Below are positions 32,987 to 41,664 of a stretch of DNA of 64,000 nt, piece after piece (the first letter of the stretch is position 1; each line of letters starts with the position of its first letter). The notes below the pieces were generated by a model. That model saw only the letters and a list, made by a program, of their open reading frames with translations, did not search any database and was not told where the DNA came from. The stretch covers positions 4,025,666 through 4,089,665 of the forward strand of contig CP136571.1 in assembly GCA_035192965.1 (NCBI GenBank), read 5' to 3'. This DNA is from Fuscovulum sp. Its GTDB lineage: Bacteria; Pseudomonadota; Alphaproteobacteria; Rhodobacterales; Rhodobacteraceae. The translations under genes and the position numbers were made by a program.

Positions 32987-33682
32987 ATGTACCGCAAGGG
33001 CGAGGTGACCTATCAACCGCTCCCCCTGCCCGACCGCGTGCAGAAACCCGATGATCAGGCGCTGTCGGATGCGCAATCCTTCCTCGCCTACATGCGCAAA
33101 CGCCACTCTGTCCGCCAATTCTCCACCCGCCCGGTCCCCGAAGACATCATCACCACCTGCATCGCCACCGCAGGCACCGCCCCCTCGGGCGCGAACCACC
33201 AGCCGTGGCATTTCGTGGCCATCGCAAACCCCGCGCTCAAGGCCCGGATCAGAGACGGCGCGGAAGAGGAAGAACGCGCCTTCTACTCCGGCGCCGCGGG
33301 CGATGAATGGCTGGCCGCGCTGGAACCCATCGGCACCGGGGTCAGCAAACCGCATCTGACCGATGCGCCTTGGCTGATCGTCGTCTTCGCCCAGCGTTAC
33401 GGCGTCACCGATGACGGCGCGCGCTACAAGAATTACTACGTCCCCGAAAGCGTGAGCCTCGCCACCGGCTTTCTCATCGCCGCCCTGCATCACGCGGGTC
33501 TGGTCTGCCTCGAACACACGCCCAACCCGATGAAATTCCTCGGCCCCCTCCTTGGCCGCCCTGATCACGAAAAGCCCGTGATGATCCTGCCCGTCGGCTG
33601 GCCTGCTGAAGATGCCACCGTCCCCGCAGTGGCCAAACGCAAGAAACCGCTCGACACGATCCTGACCACCTTCCGCGCCTGA
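32987..33682 (+). CDS. Nitroreductase-family flavoprotein
   Basis: A 231-residue FMN-dependent oxidoreductase of the nitroreductase fold. FMN-contact segments are visible as RKRHSVRQFSTRPVPEDII, TAGTAPSGANHQPWHFVAI and LEHTPNPMKFLGPLLGRPDHEKPVMILPVGWPAEDA. A short N-terminal extension (YRKGEVTYQPLPLPDRV) precedes the core. The arrangement is like the iodotyrosine-deiodinase-related subgroup, but the substrate is unknown. It stands alone between mbfA and a lipoprotein gene. Confidence 0.88.
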   Translation: MYRKGEVTYQPLPLPDRVQKPDDQALSDAQSFLAYMRKRHSVRQFSTRPVPEDIITTCIATAGTAPSGANHQPWHFVAIANPALKARIRDGAEEEERAFYSGAAGDEWLAALEPIGTGVSKPHLTDAPWLIVVFAQRYGVTDDGARYKNYYVPESVSLATGFLIAALHHAGLVCLEHTPNPMKFLGPLLGRPDHEKPVMILPVGWPAEDATVPAVAKRKKPLDTILTTFRA

Positions 33683-33935
33683 TGCTGGGGCGGCAATCGG
33701 TCTGACGGCAGCACACGCGCCCGCCGATCCGGCAGAGCCGCCATTGCCCGATCGGCATCTGTCCGGCGCAAGCCTCTCGAAGGCGTAGTCAACTCCGGTA
33801 TAACCTGCCCGCAGTCCGAATCTCCCTGCTGGCAGTGTTCATCACAGGCGCGTGCAAAGCCGCCTTCTGCGGCAGAAATGGTTGAGCCTTGCGCGCCATA
33901 CTGATTACATCGCGCGGCCTAATGGAATCAAAGAC

Positions 33936-34193
33936 ATGACACGCACCGCCGCCCTCGCCCTGCCCCTTCTGATCGCCGGTTGTGTGTCAACCGGATCAGG
34001 CGGCAACGGGCAAGCGGAACTTCCGCCCCTGCCGGAACGGGTGATGGCCGTTGCGGCACCTTGGCAAAACGTCGCCACAGCGCGGTTGATGCCAGAAGAC
34101 AACTGCTATTGGTACGAACATCAGGGCCCGGTCGAAACCACCCTGCTCCCGCTGCGCACAGCGGAAGGGCGCCCGATCTGTTCTGCCGGCTAG
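33936..34193 (+). CDS. Small hypothetical lipoprotein
   Basis: An 85-residue product starting MTRTAALALPLLIAGCVSTGSGG, a lipoprotein signal with lipobox LIAGC. The mature part (RVMAVAAPWQNVATARLMPEDNCYWYEHQGPVETTLLPLRT...GRPICSAG) has two Cys that could form a disulfide. I do not recognise a family. It converges on the L,D-transpeptidase gene with six bases between the stops. Confidence 0.75.
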   Translation: MTRTAALALPLLIAGCVSTGSGGNGQAELPPLPERVMAVAAPWQNVATARLMPEDNCYWYEHQGPVETTLLPLRTAEGRPICSAG

Positions 34194-34199
34194 GTCAGA

Positions 34200-34859
34200 T
34201 CAGCTGCGCGCGGTGATGCTTTCTTCCGCCGGATACAAAAAGGCGGATGCCCCGGTCTCAACCTGATCATACAGCACATTGATATGGGCCATGATCATCC
34301 GCACGCAGCCCGAACTTGCACGCCATCCAATGGATCGGGGAATGGGCGTGCCGTGGATACGCAGCATCGTGTCGCGATTGCCGACATAGAGATAGAGCGC
34401 CCGCGAACCCAAAGCATTGTTCGGCCCCGGCTCCATGCCATCGGCATATTGCGCATAGATCTCCGGTTCCCGCTCGATCATGTTCGCGGTCGGCGTCCAG
34501 CGCGGCCATTTCGCCTTGCGGCGGATGGTAAAGAAGCCCGGCTCATAAAGCCCGCCGCGCCCGATCGCCACGCCATAGCGCGTCGCCGTTCCGTCGGACT
34601 GGACGTGATACAAATAGCGGGCGATGGCATCGACATGGATATCGCCCGGCTTCAGATTGTCCTTCGCTTCTACCCGTGTCGGCAAAAGCCGCGGATGCAC
34701 ACCCCAGGGGTTTGATGTCGCCGGATCGAAATTCGGCGGCATGACCATCGCATCCCAGGCGGCCCATTGCGCCTCCTGCGATTGCGCAAAGGCCGGCAGG
34801 GATATTGCCGGCGAAAAGAGCGCGGCAGTCGTCACGATGAAATGGCGGCGGGTCAGCAT
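34200..34859 (-). CDS. L,D-transpeptidase (YkuD domain)
   Basis: A 219-residue exported enzyme predicted to form 3-3 crosslinks in peptidoglycan or attach proteins to it. It has a twin-arginine-like signal (LTRRHFIVTTAALFSPAISLPAFAQS) and a YkuD catalytic domain ending in MLRIHGTPIPRSIGWRASSGCVRM, with the catalytic Cys in SGCVRM and the conserved His in IHGT. The usual SHGC is SSGC here, which is common in alphaproteobacterial members. The ATG at 34859 begins the signal peptide. Confidence 0.92.
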   Translation of the reverse strand: MLTRRHFIVTTAALFSPAISLPAFAQSQEAQWAAWDAMVMPPNFDPATSNPWGVHPRLLPTRVEAKDNLKPGDIHVDAIARYLYHVQSDGTATRYGVAIGRGGLYEPGFFTIRRKAKWPRWTPTANMIEREPEIYAQYADGMEPGPNNALGSRALYLYVGNRDTMLRIHGTPIPRSIGWRASSGCVRMIMAHINVLYDQVETGASAFLYPAEESITARS

Positions 34860-35207
34860 GGCAGGCCTCGATGTCTGGTCGAACCCTTGACGCATTACTG
34901 ATGGCCGTGGTCAATCATCCCGTGATCACGTTTGCCGGAGTTTGCGCCAAATCGCGTCACGCGCACGCGCCTCCGCCAAGTCTCGTGGCAAGAACGGTCC
35001 CACACTCTGTGACTGACGTCGCACCCGAAACCCACCCGGGCCCGGCGCAAAACTCTTGAAAAGCATTGTGCCAAATTCCTTCAACGGGAATTTGCCGCTC
35101 TGCACCACCGCACCCTTAACCAGGATCCCCACCCCGACTCTGCCCGAATTTGTATGCACAGCCGTCTGCACCACCATCTGCACCACGCGCTGCACGTCCG
35201 CCTTGGC
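34860..35207. other. Intergenic region upstream of the L,D-transpeptidase
   Basis: 348 bases between two minus-strand genes. It holds one copy of a 33-base perfect repeat (35152-35184) and a hairpin CAAATTCC-N7-GGAATTTG (35072-35094). A weak minus-strand open frame (34926-35195, 89 codons) has codon use unlike real genes here, so I do not call it. Confidence 0.6.
35152..35194 (-). repeat. 33-base perfect repeat with 12-base TGCA periodicity, copy 1
   Basis: Positions 35152-35184 are identical to 53290-53322. TGCA occurs at 35155, 35167, 35179 and 35191, exactly every 12 bases. It lies downstream of the HAD gene stop and about 290 bases upstream of the L,D-transpeptidase start, all on the minus strand. 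Confidence 0.8.
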
Positions 35208-35852
35208 CTAAACCCCCAGCAGCGCTGGCAATTCCCGCATGTCGTTAAACAAAATCGCCCCCTCCGCGACCAACCCCGGATGCGCTCCCTTCGGCGCATA
35301 CCCAAAGCAGCGCATCCCGGCCAACCGCGCCGCCCGCGCGCCCGCAGCGCTGTCCTCGATCACCACGCAGGTCGCAGGGGAAACCCCCAACCGCCCGGCC
35401 GCATGCAGGTAAAGGTCCGGCGCAGGCTTGGGCCGCCCCATCGCCTGCCCGGAATACAGATGCCCCCGGAACCGCTCCACCAGCCCGTGCTGACCCAGCG
35501 TGATCTGCATCTTCTCGGGCGTGCCGTTGGACCCCATCGCATAGGGAATCCCTGCCTTATCAAGGGCATCCAGCACGCCAACCACACCGGGCACCAGCGG
35601 CACATGGGCGCGCAGCATGGCATACATCCGGTCATAGAAATCGGCGACCCATCCTTCCGGCAACCGCGCGCCATTGGCCCGCGCCTTCGCCGCCACCGTC
35701 TCCACCGTGCCACCGATATAGTCGCGCTCCAGATCCTCCAGCGTCAGGCAAAGCCCGTATCGTTCCAGATCATCGCGCACCATCACCAGCGTCGGATGCT
35801 CGCTGTCCACCACCACGCCATCGCAATCAAAGATCACCGCTGCAGGCTTCAT
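35208..35852 (-). CDS. HAD-superfamily phosphatase (beta-phosphoglucomutase/Gph-like)
   Basis: A 214-residue HAD hydrolase: motif I VIFDCDGVVVDSE, cap helices, motif II YAMGSNGTPEKM, motif III Lys in AMGRPKPAPDLYLHAA and motif IV CVVIEDSAAGARAARLAGM. This layout fits subfamily IA phosphatases or mutases such as phosphoglycolate phosphatase; the substrate cannot be read from sequence. Its start overlaps the rsmD stop by four bases (ATGA), making it the last gene of a three-gene operon. Confidence 0.88.
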   Translation of the reverse strand: MKPAAVIFDCDGVVVDSEHPTLVMVRDDLERYGLCLTLEDLERDYIGGTVETVAAKARANGARLPEGWVADFYDRMYAMLRAHVPLVPGVVGVLDALDKAGIPYAMGSNGTPEKMQITLGQHGLVERFRGHLYSGQAMGRPKPAPDLYLHAAGRLGVSPATCVVIEDSAAGARAARLAGMRCFGYAPKGAHPGLVAEGAILFNDMRELPALLGV

Positions 35853-36412
35853 TCCGGCGCCCGCAGCATCGTGACCAGCGTGTCGCCATAGCGGCGTTGG
35901 TCCAGCATTTCAAAGCCTTGCGGGATCACCGGGGCCATCCCCTCTTCCCAGACGATCATCGCGCCGGGGGCCAGCCAGCCGCCTTCGGCACAAGACGCCA
36001 ACGCCTTCTCCCCCAACCCCTTCCCATAGGGCGGATCAAGGAAAACAAGGTCATAGCCCCCCTCCCGGCAAGGCCCCATCCGCGTGGCATCGCGCCGCAA
36101 AACTTCCGTCGCCCCCTCCGTCCGGGTCAGTTCGATGTTGCGCCGCAACAGCCCCCGCGCCGCCACGCCATCATCCACGAACACCGCCCCGGAAGCCCCG
36201 CGCGAGATCGCCTCAAGCCCCAGCGCCCCCGTCCCGGCAAACAGGTCCAGCACCCGCGCGCCGCTGATCGGGTCGCCATATCCCCCATTTATCAACAGGT
36301 TGAAAATCGACTCCCGCACCCGGTCCGATGTCGGGCGCAGATGCGCCTTGGCATCCCCCTCACCCACAGGCGCAAGGTGCAGCCCCCGGAACTGGCCGCC
36401 GATGATCCTCAT
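35849..36412 (-). CDS. rsmD: 16S rRNA (guanine(966)-N(2))-methyltransferase RsmD
   Basis: Methylates G966 of 16S rRNA. The 187-residue product has MRIIGGQFRGLHLAPV, LRPTSDRVRESIFNLL, the SAM-binding VLDLFAGTGALGLEAISRGA and the catalytic motif DLVFLDPPYGKG. It is the middle gene of FAD reductase-rsmD-HAD, with four-base overlaps at both ends. Confidence 0.94.
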   Translation of the reverse strand: MRIIGGQFRGLHLAPVGEGDAKAHLRPTSDRVRESIFNLLINGGYGDPISGARVLDLFAGTGALGLEAISRGASGAVFVDDGVAARGLLRRNIELTRTEGATEVLRRDATRMGPCREGGYDLVFLDPPYGKGLGEKALASCAEGGWLAPGAMIVWEEGMAPVIPQGFEMLDQRRYGDTLVTMLRAPE

Positions 36413-37617
36413 CCTTTCAGCAGCGCCTTCAACTCGGTCGCCGGGTCAGCCACCACCGCGGCATCGGGTGATTTTCCCATCTCGATCAACCGCTTGCCCA
36501 CCATATAGGCGCGGCTGTCATTCATCGCATCCACCGCCAGCAGCCGATCCCCCCGATAGTACCAGAACGACACCGAACCGCCTTCACCCGGCCGCGTGGC
36601 AATCCGGTCATAGCCGGTGTTCAGCCCGGCGATCTGCAACTTGCAGTCATACTGATCCGACCAGAACCACGGCTTCGCTTCATAATCCCGCCCTGCGCCA
36701 AGGATGTTTTCCGCCACCACCTCGGCCTGATCAATCGCGTTGCCCACCGATTCCAGCCGCAACCGCCCGCCCTGCCACGGGAAAGACGCACAATCCCCCG
36801 CCGCCCAGACATGCGGCGCCGATGTCCGCCCCAGCGCATCCGTCGCAATCCCGTTGTCCAGCGCGATCCCCGCCGCCTCGGCCAACGCGGTGCCGGGCAC
36901 GATCCCCACCCCCGCAATCACGAAATCCGCTGGCAACTCTCGCCCGTCCGACAGCCGCACCCCAGACACCCGTCCCGCGCCCAGCAACCGCTCCAGCCCG
37001 GTGGATTCCAGTATCTTCACCCCATGCGCCGCATGCAGCGCGCGGAAATGGTCCGATGTCTCCGGTGCCGCCACCCGCTGCAAAATGCGCGGCGCCATTT
37101 CCAGCACGGTCACATCCAGCCCCAGCTTGGCCGCCACCGCCGCCGCCTCCAGCCCGATATAGCCACCCCCCACGATCACCAGCCGCCGCCCCGCCACGAA
37201 CTCGGCCCGCATCGCATCCACATCGGCCAGCATCCGCACGGTATACACACCACCCAGATCACCCCCGATGGCCGCAGGCAACCGGCGCGGCACCGATCCC
37301 GTGGTCAGCACCAGATCGTCATACGCGATCGCCTCGCCCCCCACCGTCACCACCCGCGCGGCGGTGTCCAAGGCCTCGGCCCGCTGCCCCAAACGCAGCG
37401 TAATCCCCTGATCCGCATAGAAATCGGATGATCGCAGCCACAGCCGCTCTTCCTCCATCTCACCCATCAGATAGGCCTTGGAAAGCGGTGGCCGCTGATA
37501 GGGAGGCGCAGGCTCCTCGCCGATCATGGTGATCGCACCGTCAAAGCCCAGCGCGCGCAGCTTCGCCGCACAGGCCGCCCCGGCCTGCCCCGCCCCCACG
37601 ATCACCACATGCGCCAT
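36409..37617 (-). CDS. FAD-dependent ferredoxin reductase-like oxidoreductase
   Basis: A 402-residue pyridine nucleotide-disulfide family flavoprotein resembling putidaredoxin/rhodocoxin reductases. The FAD site HVVIVGAGQAGAACAAKLR opens the protein. PYQRPPLSKAYL, the NAD(P) site RLVIVGGGYIGLEAAAVAAKLGLDVTVLE (residues ~145-170) and the second FAD motif HVWAAGDCASFP follow, then a C-terminal reductase domain (WSDQYDCKLQIAGL). No partner ferredoxin or P450 is near. First gene of the operon ending with the HAD phosphatase. Confidence 0.88.
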   Translation of the reverse strand: MAHVVIVGAGQAGAACAAKLRALGFDGAITMIGEEPAPPYQRPPLSKAYLMGEMEEERLWLRSSDFYADQGITLRLGQRAEALDTAARVVTVGGEAIAYDDLVLTTGSVPRRLPAAIGGDLGGVYTVRMLADVDAMRAEFVAGRRLVIVGGGYIGLEAAAVAAKLGLDVTVLEMAPRILQRVAAPETSDHFRALHAAHGVKILESTGLERLLGAGRVSGVRLSDGRELPADFVIAGVGIVPGTALAEAAGIALDNGIATDALGRTSAPHVWAAGDCASFPWQGGRLRLESVGNAIDQAEVVAENILGAGRDYEAKPWFWSDQYDCKLQIAGLNTGYDRIATRPGEGGSVSFWYYRGDRLLAVDAMNDSRAYMVGKRLIEMGKSPDAAVVADPATELKALLKG

Positions 37618-37720
37618 GCCATCCCCTTCCGCCGCCCAAAGGCCAAATCTCTCTGGCCGAATTCAGGGCCGGACCCTATATCCCTGCCTTATTGGAACGC
37701 AACGCGAAGAGGGACGAGAT

Positions 37721-38209
37721 ATGACGATTTCCGTAGGCCAGACGCTGCCCGACGCCACCCTGATCCGGATGGGCGATGCCGGGGCCGAGGCTGTTTCCGT
37801 GAAAGAGGCCGCCAAAGGCCGCAAAGTGGTGATCTTCGCGGTGCCGGGTGCCTTTACCCCCACCTGCCATTCCGCCCATGTCCCCAGCTTCATCCGCACC
37901 AAGGATGCCTTCGCCGCCAAGGGCGTGGATGAAATCATCTGCGTCTCCGTCAACGATCCCTTCGTGATGAAAGCCTGGGGCGAAGCCACCGGCGCCGCCA
38001 CCGCCGGCATCTCCATGCTGGCCGACGCGGACTCTAGCTTCACCAAGGCGATGGGCCTCGCCTTCGACGCGCCCCCCGTGGGCCTCCTCGCTCGCTCCAA
38101 ACGCTATGCGCTCTATGCCGAAGATGGCGTGGTCAAGGCCCTCCACCTCGAGGAAAGCCCCGGCGCCTGCGAAATCTCCGCCGGTGAATCGCTGCTCAAG
38201 GCGATCTGA
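37721..38209 (+). CDS. Peroxiredoxin, Prx5/redoxin type
   Basis: A 162-residue thiol peroxidase that reduces hydrogen and organic peroxides. The peroxidatic Cys is in FAVPGAFTPTCHSAHVPSF (near residue 49), with CVSVNDPFVMKAWG and GLLARSKRYALYAEDGVVKALHLEESPGACE. The last segment holds a possible resolving Cys. The ATG at 37721 was chosen over a longer frame because the family begins at MTISVGQTLPD. It is divergent from the FAD reductase; no glutaredoxin domain is fused. Confidence 0.92.
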   Translation: MTISVGQTLPDATLIRMGDAGAEAVSVKEAAKGRKVVIFAVPGAFTPTCHSAHVPSFIRTKDAFAAKGVDEIICVSVNDPFVMKAWGEATGAATAGISMLADADSSFTKAMGLAFDAPPVGLLARSKRYALYAEDGVVKALHLEESPGACEISAGESLLKAI

Positions 38210-38713
38210 TCCGGGGAGGGAAGTCACCCCACGAACCAAGACAGATCAGCCCCAATGCAAGGCAGGCCCGACGGTTCCAGTGGAGCCATCGGGCCTTCCG
38301 CCTTTAGGGCCGCGCACGACCCGGTGGGGGTGAGGCGACATGAGAAATCGCCCAATGGACGATTTTCTAGCCAAACGCCCGCGCTGTGGGCGGGCAGCGA
38401 GTGTCGGGCGCGAGTCGTGGCTTGGCCACGGACCAGACCCAAACGTCGCGCTGTGTTTAGATGGTCGGCGACGAAAGCAATTTGGCGAACTTCGTCGAAG
38501 CGACGCCACCCAAACTGCAAGACCATTTGGAACAGGTGCAGGAACTCACGGCGCAGTGAGGATGTAGGTTGGTTTGAACCCCACCCTACCGCTACCCTCG
38601 ACAGTGCCGCACCGTAGGGTGCGCCAAGGCGCACCCTACGCACCACATGATGCAGAGTGACAAAGCGCTCGCCCGCCCAATACTCTCCCCCGAAGCGGAA
38701 CGGAGAGCGGTAT
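38210..38713. other. 504-base gene-poor, hairpin-rich region
   Basis: No confident gene. Short inverted repeats occur: CCCGA...TCGGG near 38270-38294 and AGAAATCG...CGATTTTCT near 38343-38370. The strong GTAGGGTGCGC hairpin lies at 38613-38640. A minus-strand frame (38224-38772) stays open for 182 codons and is a possible but unsupported gene. The block may be a repetitive or decayed mobile fragment. Confidence 0.5.
38613..38640. repeat. GTAGGGTGCGCC hairpin, copy 1
   Basis: Thirteen-base perfect arms (CGTAGGGTGCGCC and its complement) around an AA loop. A near-identical hairpin is at 39971-39996. This repeat type is scattered in many proteobacterial genomes, its function uncertain. Confidence 0.75.
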
Positions 38714-39139
38714 ATGAGAAGATTTCTTCTCGGCGCTGCCTGCTTCGTCTCTGGTTGCTTGGACACGGACATTGCCCCCCTCTTCCTGACGGCGGAAGGC
38801 GCGGCATCCGTCTCCCTTCTCGCGTCGGGCGCCCAGTCCTTCCACTGCGTCGTTGCAGTCTACCTAATCCCACGACGCTCATCGCCACCCGCCACCCTGA
38901 CCAATTTCGCGCCCTGGTCAGACCTCGCGATCACGCAGAGGTTGCCCGACACGGCGATCGAATTCCGTGTGCTGTCTAACGCGCAGCAATGCTGGACCCG
39001 GGCGATCGTGGCAGCCGCCGGTTCCACCGATCAGGACAGCCTCCTTTCCAAAGGTACCGTGCTCAACACCTTCAGCAGCAACGGCAAGGTTGCGGTCTTC
39101 GACCCGGAACGGGGCCTATTCATCGCGCTGAGCGGATGA
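38714..39139 (+). CDS. Hypothetical lipoprotein
   Basis: A 141-residue product beginning MRRFLLGAACFVSGCLDTDIAP, a short lipoprotein signal with VSGC as lipobox. The rest (SLLASGAQSFHCVVAVYLIPRR, DTAIEFRVLSNAQQCWTRAIVAAAG, GKVAVFDPERGLFIALSG) matches no family I know. A GGAGAG ribosome-binding site precedes the ATG. It overlaps the convergent gene 39116-39457 by 24 bases. Codon bias is weaker than in core genes. Confidence 0.6.
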   Translation: MRRFLLGAACFVSGCLDTDIAPLFLTAEGAASVSLLASGAQSFHCVVAVYLIPRRSSPPATLTNFAPWSDLAITQRLPDTAIEFRVLSNAQQCWTRAIVAAAGSTDQDSLLSKGTVLNTFSSNGKVAVFDPERGLFIALSG

Positions 39140-39457
39140 CCCCTCGTCCCACCGTCGTATCGTAATGGCATCGAATTCGACCCAGACCTCTCCCGCCAAG
39201 CGTCCCAGATCCACATCAGGGACCAGAAAGACGATGCAATCGACCCCGGGAACCCACGGACGGTTCAGCCGTCGTTTCAGCAAGAGCGCGCCGGAAAAGA
39301 CTACCCGCCCCGCCTCGATCACCTCGCCTTGGACGGCATGGCCCCGATTCAGGTCCAACGCCTGACGCAACGCTTCGGGACAATCCGTCCAGATCACGTG
39401 GCCGGAGCCCTTCCCGTGGGGGATGCAAACGGAGTCGTTAACGGCAAGCCGCATCAT
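39116..39457 (-). CDS. Hypothetical protein (113 residues)
   Basis: A 113-residue, probably cytoplasmic protein (MRLAVNDSVCIPHGKGSGHVIW... VPGVDCIVFLVPDVDLGRLAGEVWVEFDAITIRRWD). No signal peptide or membrane segment. I do not recognise the family. It begins two bases after the stop of the membrane-protein gene 39460-39912, so the two form an operon, and it ends overlapping the convergent lipoprotein gene. Confidence 0.55.
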   Translation of the reverse strand: MMRLAVNDSVCIPHGKGSGHVIWTDCPEALRQALDLNRGHAVQGEVIEAGRVVFSGALLLKRRLNRPWVPGVDCIVFLVPDVDLGRLAGEVWVEFDAITIRRWDEGSSAQRDE

Positions 39458-39459
39458 CC

Positions 39460-39912
39460 CTAGCGCCCCTCACCATAGAACCACCGCACCGCCAGCGGCG
39501 CGAAAAGCACGGCGGCCGGCCCGACGAACAGCATCAGCCCGCCGATCCCGTCGAAATCCCGACCGCCCCCCGTCATGACCGCCGTCGCCGCCAAGGCAGC
39601 GACCATCGCCGTCACTACGCCGGCGCAGCGGGTCGCCCAGATCTCTCCGAAACGCGGAACGAGCTCCTGCATCACGAGGGCAAAGACGACGGCCGACGGA
39701 AGGTACCATGCCACCAACGCGAAGGGAATCGCGAACCCGGCCCCGATCATGGCGAAGAATGCCACGGCAAGGAAACTCGCAACCTCCCCCCGCATCAGCC
39801 CAGCCACCAATCCGGCGACGCATCCGCCAAAGACCACGCTCCCCGCCATCGTGACCAGCACGAAGCCGAGGAAGCGCGCATCCACACCGTTCCGCCGAAA
39901 CCAGCCCAACAC
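39460..39912 (-). CDS. Hypothetical four-helix membrane protein
   Basis: A 150-residue protein with four hydrophobic stretches: FLGFVLVTMAGSVVFGGCVAGL, FLAVAFFAMIGAGFAIPFALVAW, AGVVTAMVAALAATAVM and LMLFVGPAAVLFAPLAV. It ends VRWFYGEGR. No family recognised. It is directly upstream of, and probably co-transcribed with, the 113-residue gene. Both lie between the two GTAGGGTGCGC hairpins and downstream of imuB on the same strand. Confidence 0.6.
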   Translation of the reverse strand: MLGWFRRNGVDARFLGFVLVTMAGSVVFGGCVAGLVAGLMRGEVASFLAVAFFAMIGAGFAIPFALVAWYLPSAVVFALVMQELVPRFGEIWATRCAGVVTAMVAALAATAVMTGGGRDFDGIGGLMLFVGPAAVLFAPLAVRWFYGEGR

Positions 39913-39970
39913 ACCACCCTACCGCATCCCACCCCGTATCATGGACCGCCACGCCGCACCCCGCAACACC

Positions 39971-39996
39971 GTAGGGTGCGCCATCGCGCACCCTAC
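39971..39996. repeat. GTAGGGTGCGC hairpin, copy 2, over the imuB stop
   Basis: Eleven-base perfect arms with loop CATC. One arm contains the imuB stop codon (39993-39995), so it may serve as imuB's terminator. Near-identical to the hairpin at 38613. Confidence 0.75.
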
Positions 39997-41660
39997 TCCC
40001 CGTGACAGAACCACCCGCCCGTCACATCGCCGCCATGGGCATAGAACAGCCACAGCCGTTCGCCCCCCTCCGTCTCCACCCGCCAGTAATCGCGCGGGCC
40101 GGATCGCCAGTCGGGATCGTCCAGCCACCATTCCGGGGCAATCCGCTCTGGCCCCACCGCCATCCGCGTCACCAGATCGCGCCGCCGCCAGCGGAACCGG
40201 GCGGGGGGCGTCGGGTCATCCTCGGGCGCGCCCACCGGTTCGGGCCGGAACAGCCGCAACGGCCGCGCCCCCCGCCGGGGCCATTCCCCCACAAACGCCT
40301 CCGACCACGCCGCCGCCAGCACCTGCGCCCCCTTTTCCGGCAGATGGCTTTCGCCCGGATGGAACCGCGTCACCGCCTCGGTTCCCAGCCGCACACCCAG
40401 CTTGCCCAAGAGATCATCCATCGCCGCATCGCGCGCCAGCGTCGCCGCCGCCTCCCCCACCGGACCGCGATGCTGCACGGGCGAAATCGCCTCCACCTCC
40501 ACCGCCTCCAGCCGCAGCATGTCGATCCCGAAACCGGCATCCAGATCGCCCAGTTTCATCCACAAGAGCGGACGAATCCGGTCCACCCGGTCCGACGCGC
40601 GGGCCAGCCCCACCTCGGCCACCTCCACCCGCCCATCGCTGCGAAAGGCCTGCAAGCGTATCCGCCGCGCCCCCCGCCCCTGCCGCGCCAGCCGCGCGCA
40701 CAGGACCGGCAGCAGCCGGTCCACCGCCGCCTCCACATCCGCAAGCAGCCCGATGGGATCGGGCAGGCTGATCCGCGCCGCGAAATGCAAGGGCGCCCCC
40801 GCTGGCGTCACCGGCTCGGATTCCAGCCCCAGCGCCTGATCCAGCCGCTTCAGCACCGCCGCCCCGAACCGCCGCGCCAGCGCGGCGCGCGGCAGCACGG
40901 CAATGTCGTCGATCCGGCGCAGCCCCAGCCGCACCAGCCCCTCCACCGCCTCAGGCTCCAGCCGCAGCGCCGCCACCGGCAGCGGCCCCAGCGCCTGCCG
41001 CATCTTTCCCTCGGGCGCGATCACGCCACGCGGGCCTGCATCCCCCAAGGCCCCAGCCACAGGCAGGCTGCCGCCCTTTTCCCACCCCCGCCGCTTTGCC
41101 GCGCGCGACCGCGTCGCATGGGCCTCCTGCTGGATGGCATCGCCAGTACGCGCCACCTGCACCCCGCGCCCCGCATGGCGCGACAGCGCCCAGGCCGCCC
41201 CCGGCGTATCGGCAATCGCGGCGCGCAGGCTCAATCCCAGCGCCTCGCATTCCGTCTCCACCTGCGCCAGAAGCGCGGCCTCACCGCCGAACAGATGCGC
41301 GCAGCCCGTCAGATCCACCACCAGCCCCGCCGGCGGCTCTTCCGCCACCCAAGGGCTGAACTTGCCCGCCCAGCGGCGCAGCCCGGTCAGAAACGCCCCC
41401 TCCGCCACCGGATCGGCGGGCGCTGTCACCAGCGTGGGGCACATCGCCGTGGCATCGCGCAGCGGCTGGCCCACAGCCAGTCCCGCCGCCTCCGCCGCCG
41501 CCGACAGCGACACGATCACCTGCGCCCCGGCCCGATCCGCCACCACCGCCAAAGGCCCGGCCAGCCCCGCCGCACCACCCCGCGCATGGCGCAGCACCCG
41601 CTCGGCCGCAAGGCGCGGAAACCAAAGCGAAAGAATACGACGGCGACTCGGCTCCACCAC
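39993..41660 (-). CDS. imuB: ImuB, Y-family-like polymerase accessory protein of the SOS mutasome
   Basis: A 555-residue Y-family-related protein that recruits DnaE2 to the sliding clamp. The N-terminus RRRILSLWFPRLAAERVLR lacks the catalytic acidic residues of true Y-family polymerases, as expected for ImuB. WVAEEPPAGLVVDLTGCAHLFGGEAAL, the ADTPGAAWALSRHA segment and the little-finger region follow. The start is GTG at 41660 (or the next GTG at 41657) after AAAGGAGGA; the frame is open upstream to 41759 but that lies before the ribosome-binding site. The LexA box overlaps that site. imuA is missing and dnaE2 is 28 kb away. Confidence 0.9.
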   Translation of the reverse strand: MVEPSRRRILSLWFPRLAAERVLRHARGGAAGLAGPLAVVADRAGAQVIVSLSAAAEAAGLAVGQPLRDATAMCPTLVTAPADPVAEGAFLTGLRRWAGKFSPWVAEEPPAGLVVDLTGCAHLFGGEAALLAQVETECEALGLSLRAAIADTPGAAWALSRHAGRGVQVARTGDAIQQEAHATRSRAAKRRGWEKGGSLPVAGALGDAGPRGVIAPEGKMRQALGPLPVAALRLEPEAVEGLVRLGLRRIDDIAVLPRAALARRFGAAVLKRLDQALGLESEPVTPAGAPLHFAARISLPDPIGLLADVEAAVDRLLPVLCARLARQGRGARRIRLQAFRSDGRVEVAEVGLARASDRVDRIRPLLWMKLGDLDAGFGIDMLRLEAVEVEAISPVQHRGPVGEAAATLARDAAMDDLLGKLGVRLGTEAVTRFHPGESHLPEKGAQVLAAAWSEAFVGEWPRRGARPLRLFRPEPVGAPEDDPTPPARFRWRRRDLVTRMAVGPERIAPEWWLDDPDWRSGPRDYWRVETEGGERLWLFYAHGGDVTGGWFCHGE

Positions 41661-41664
41661 AAAT

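Noticed and set aside
34926..35195. 89-codon minus-strand frame over the 33-base repeat
   Set aside because: Third positions are not GC-biased as in real genes here, and the matching frame at the other repeat copy stops after 18 codons. Not called.
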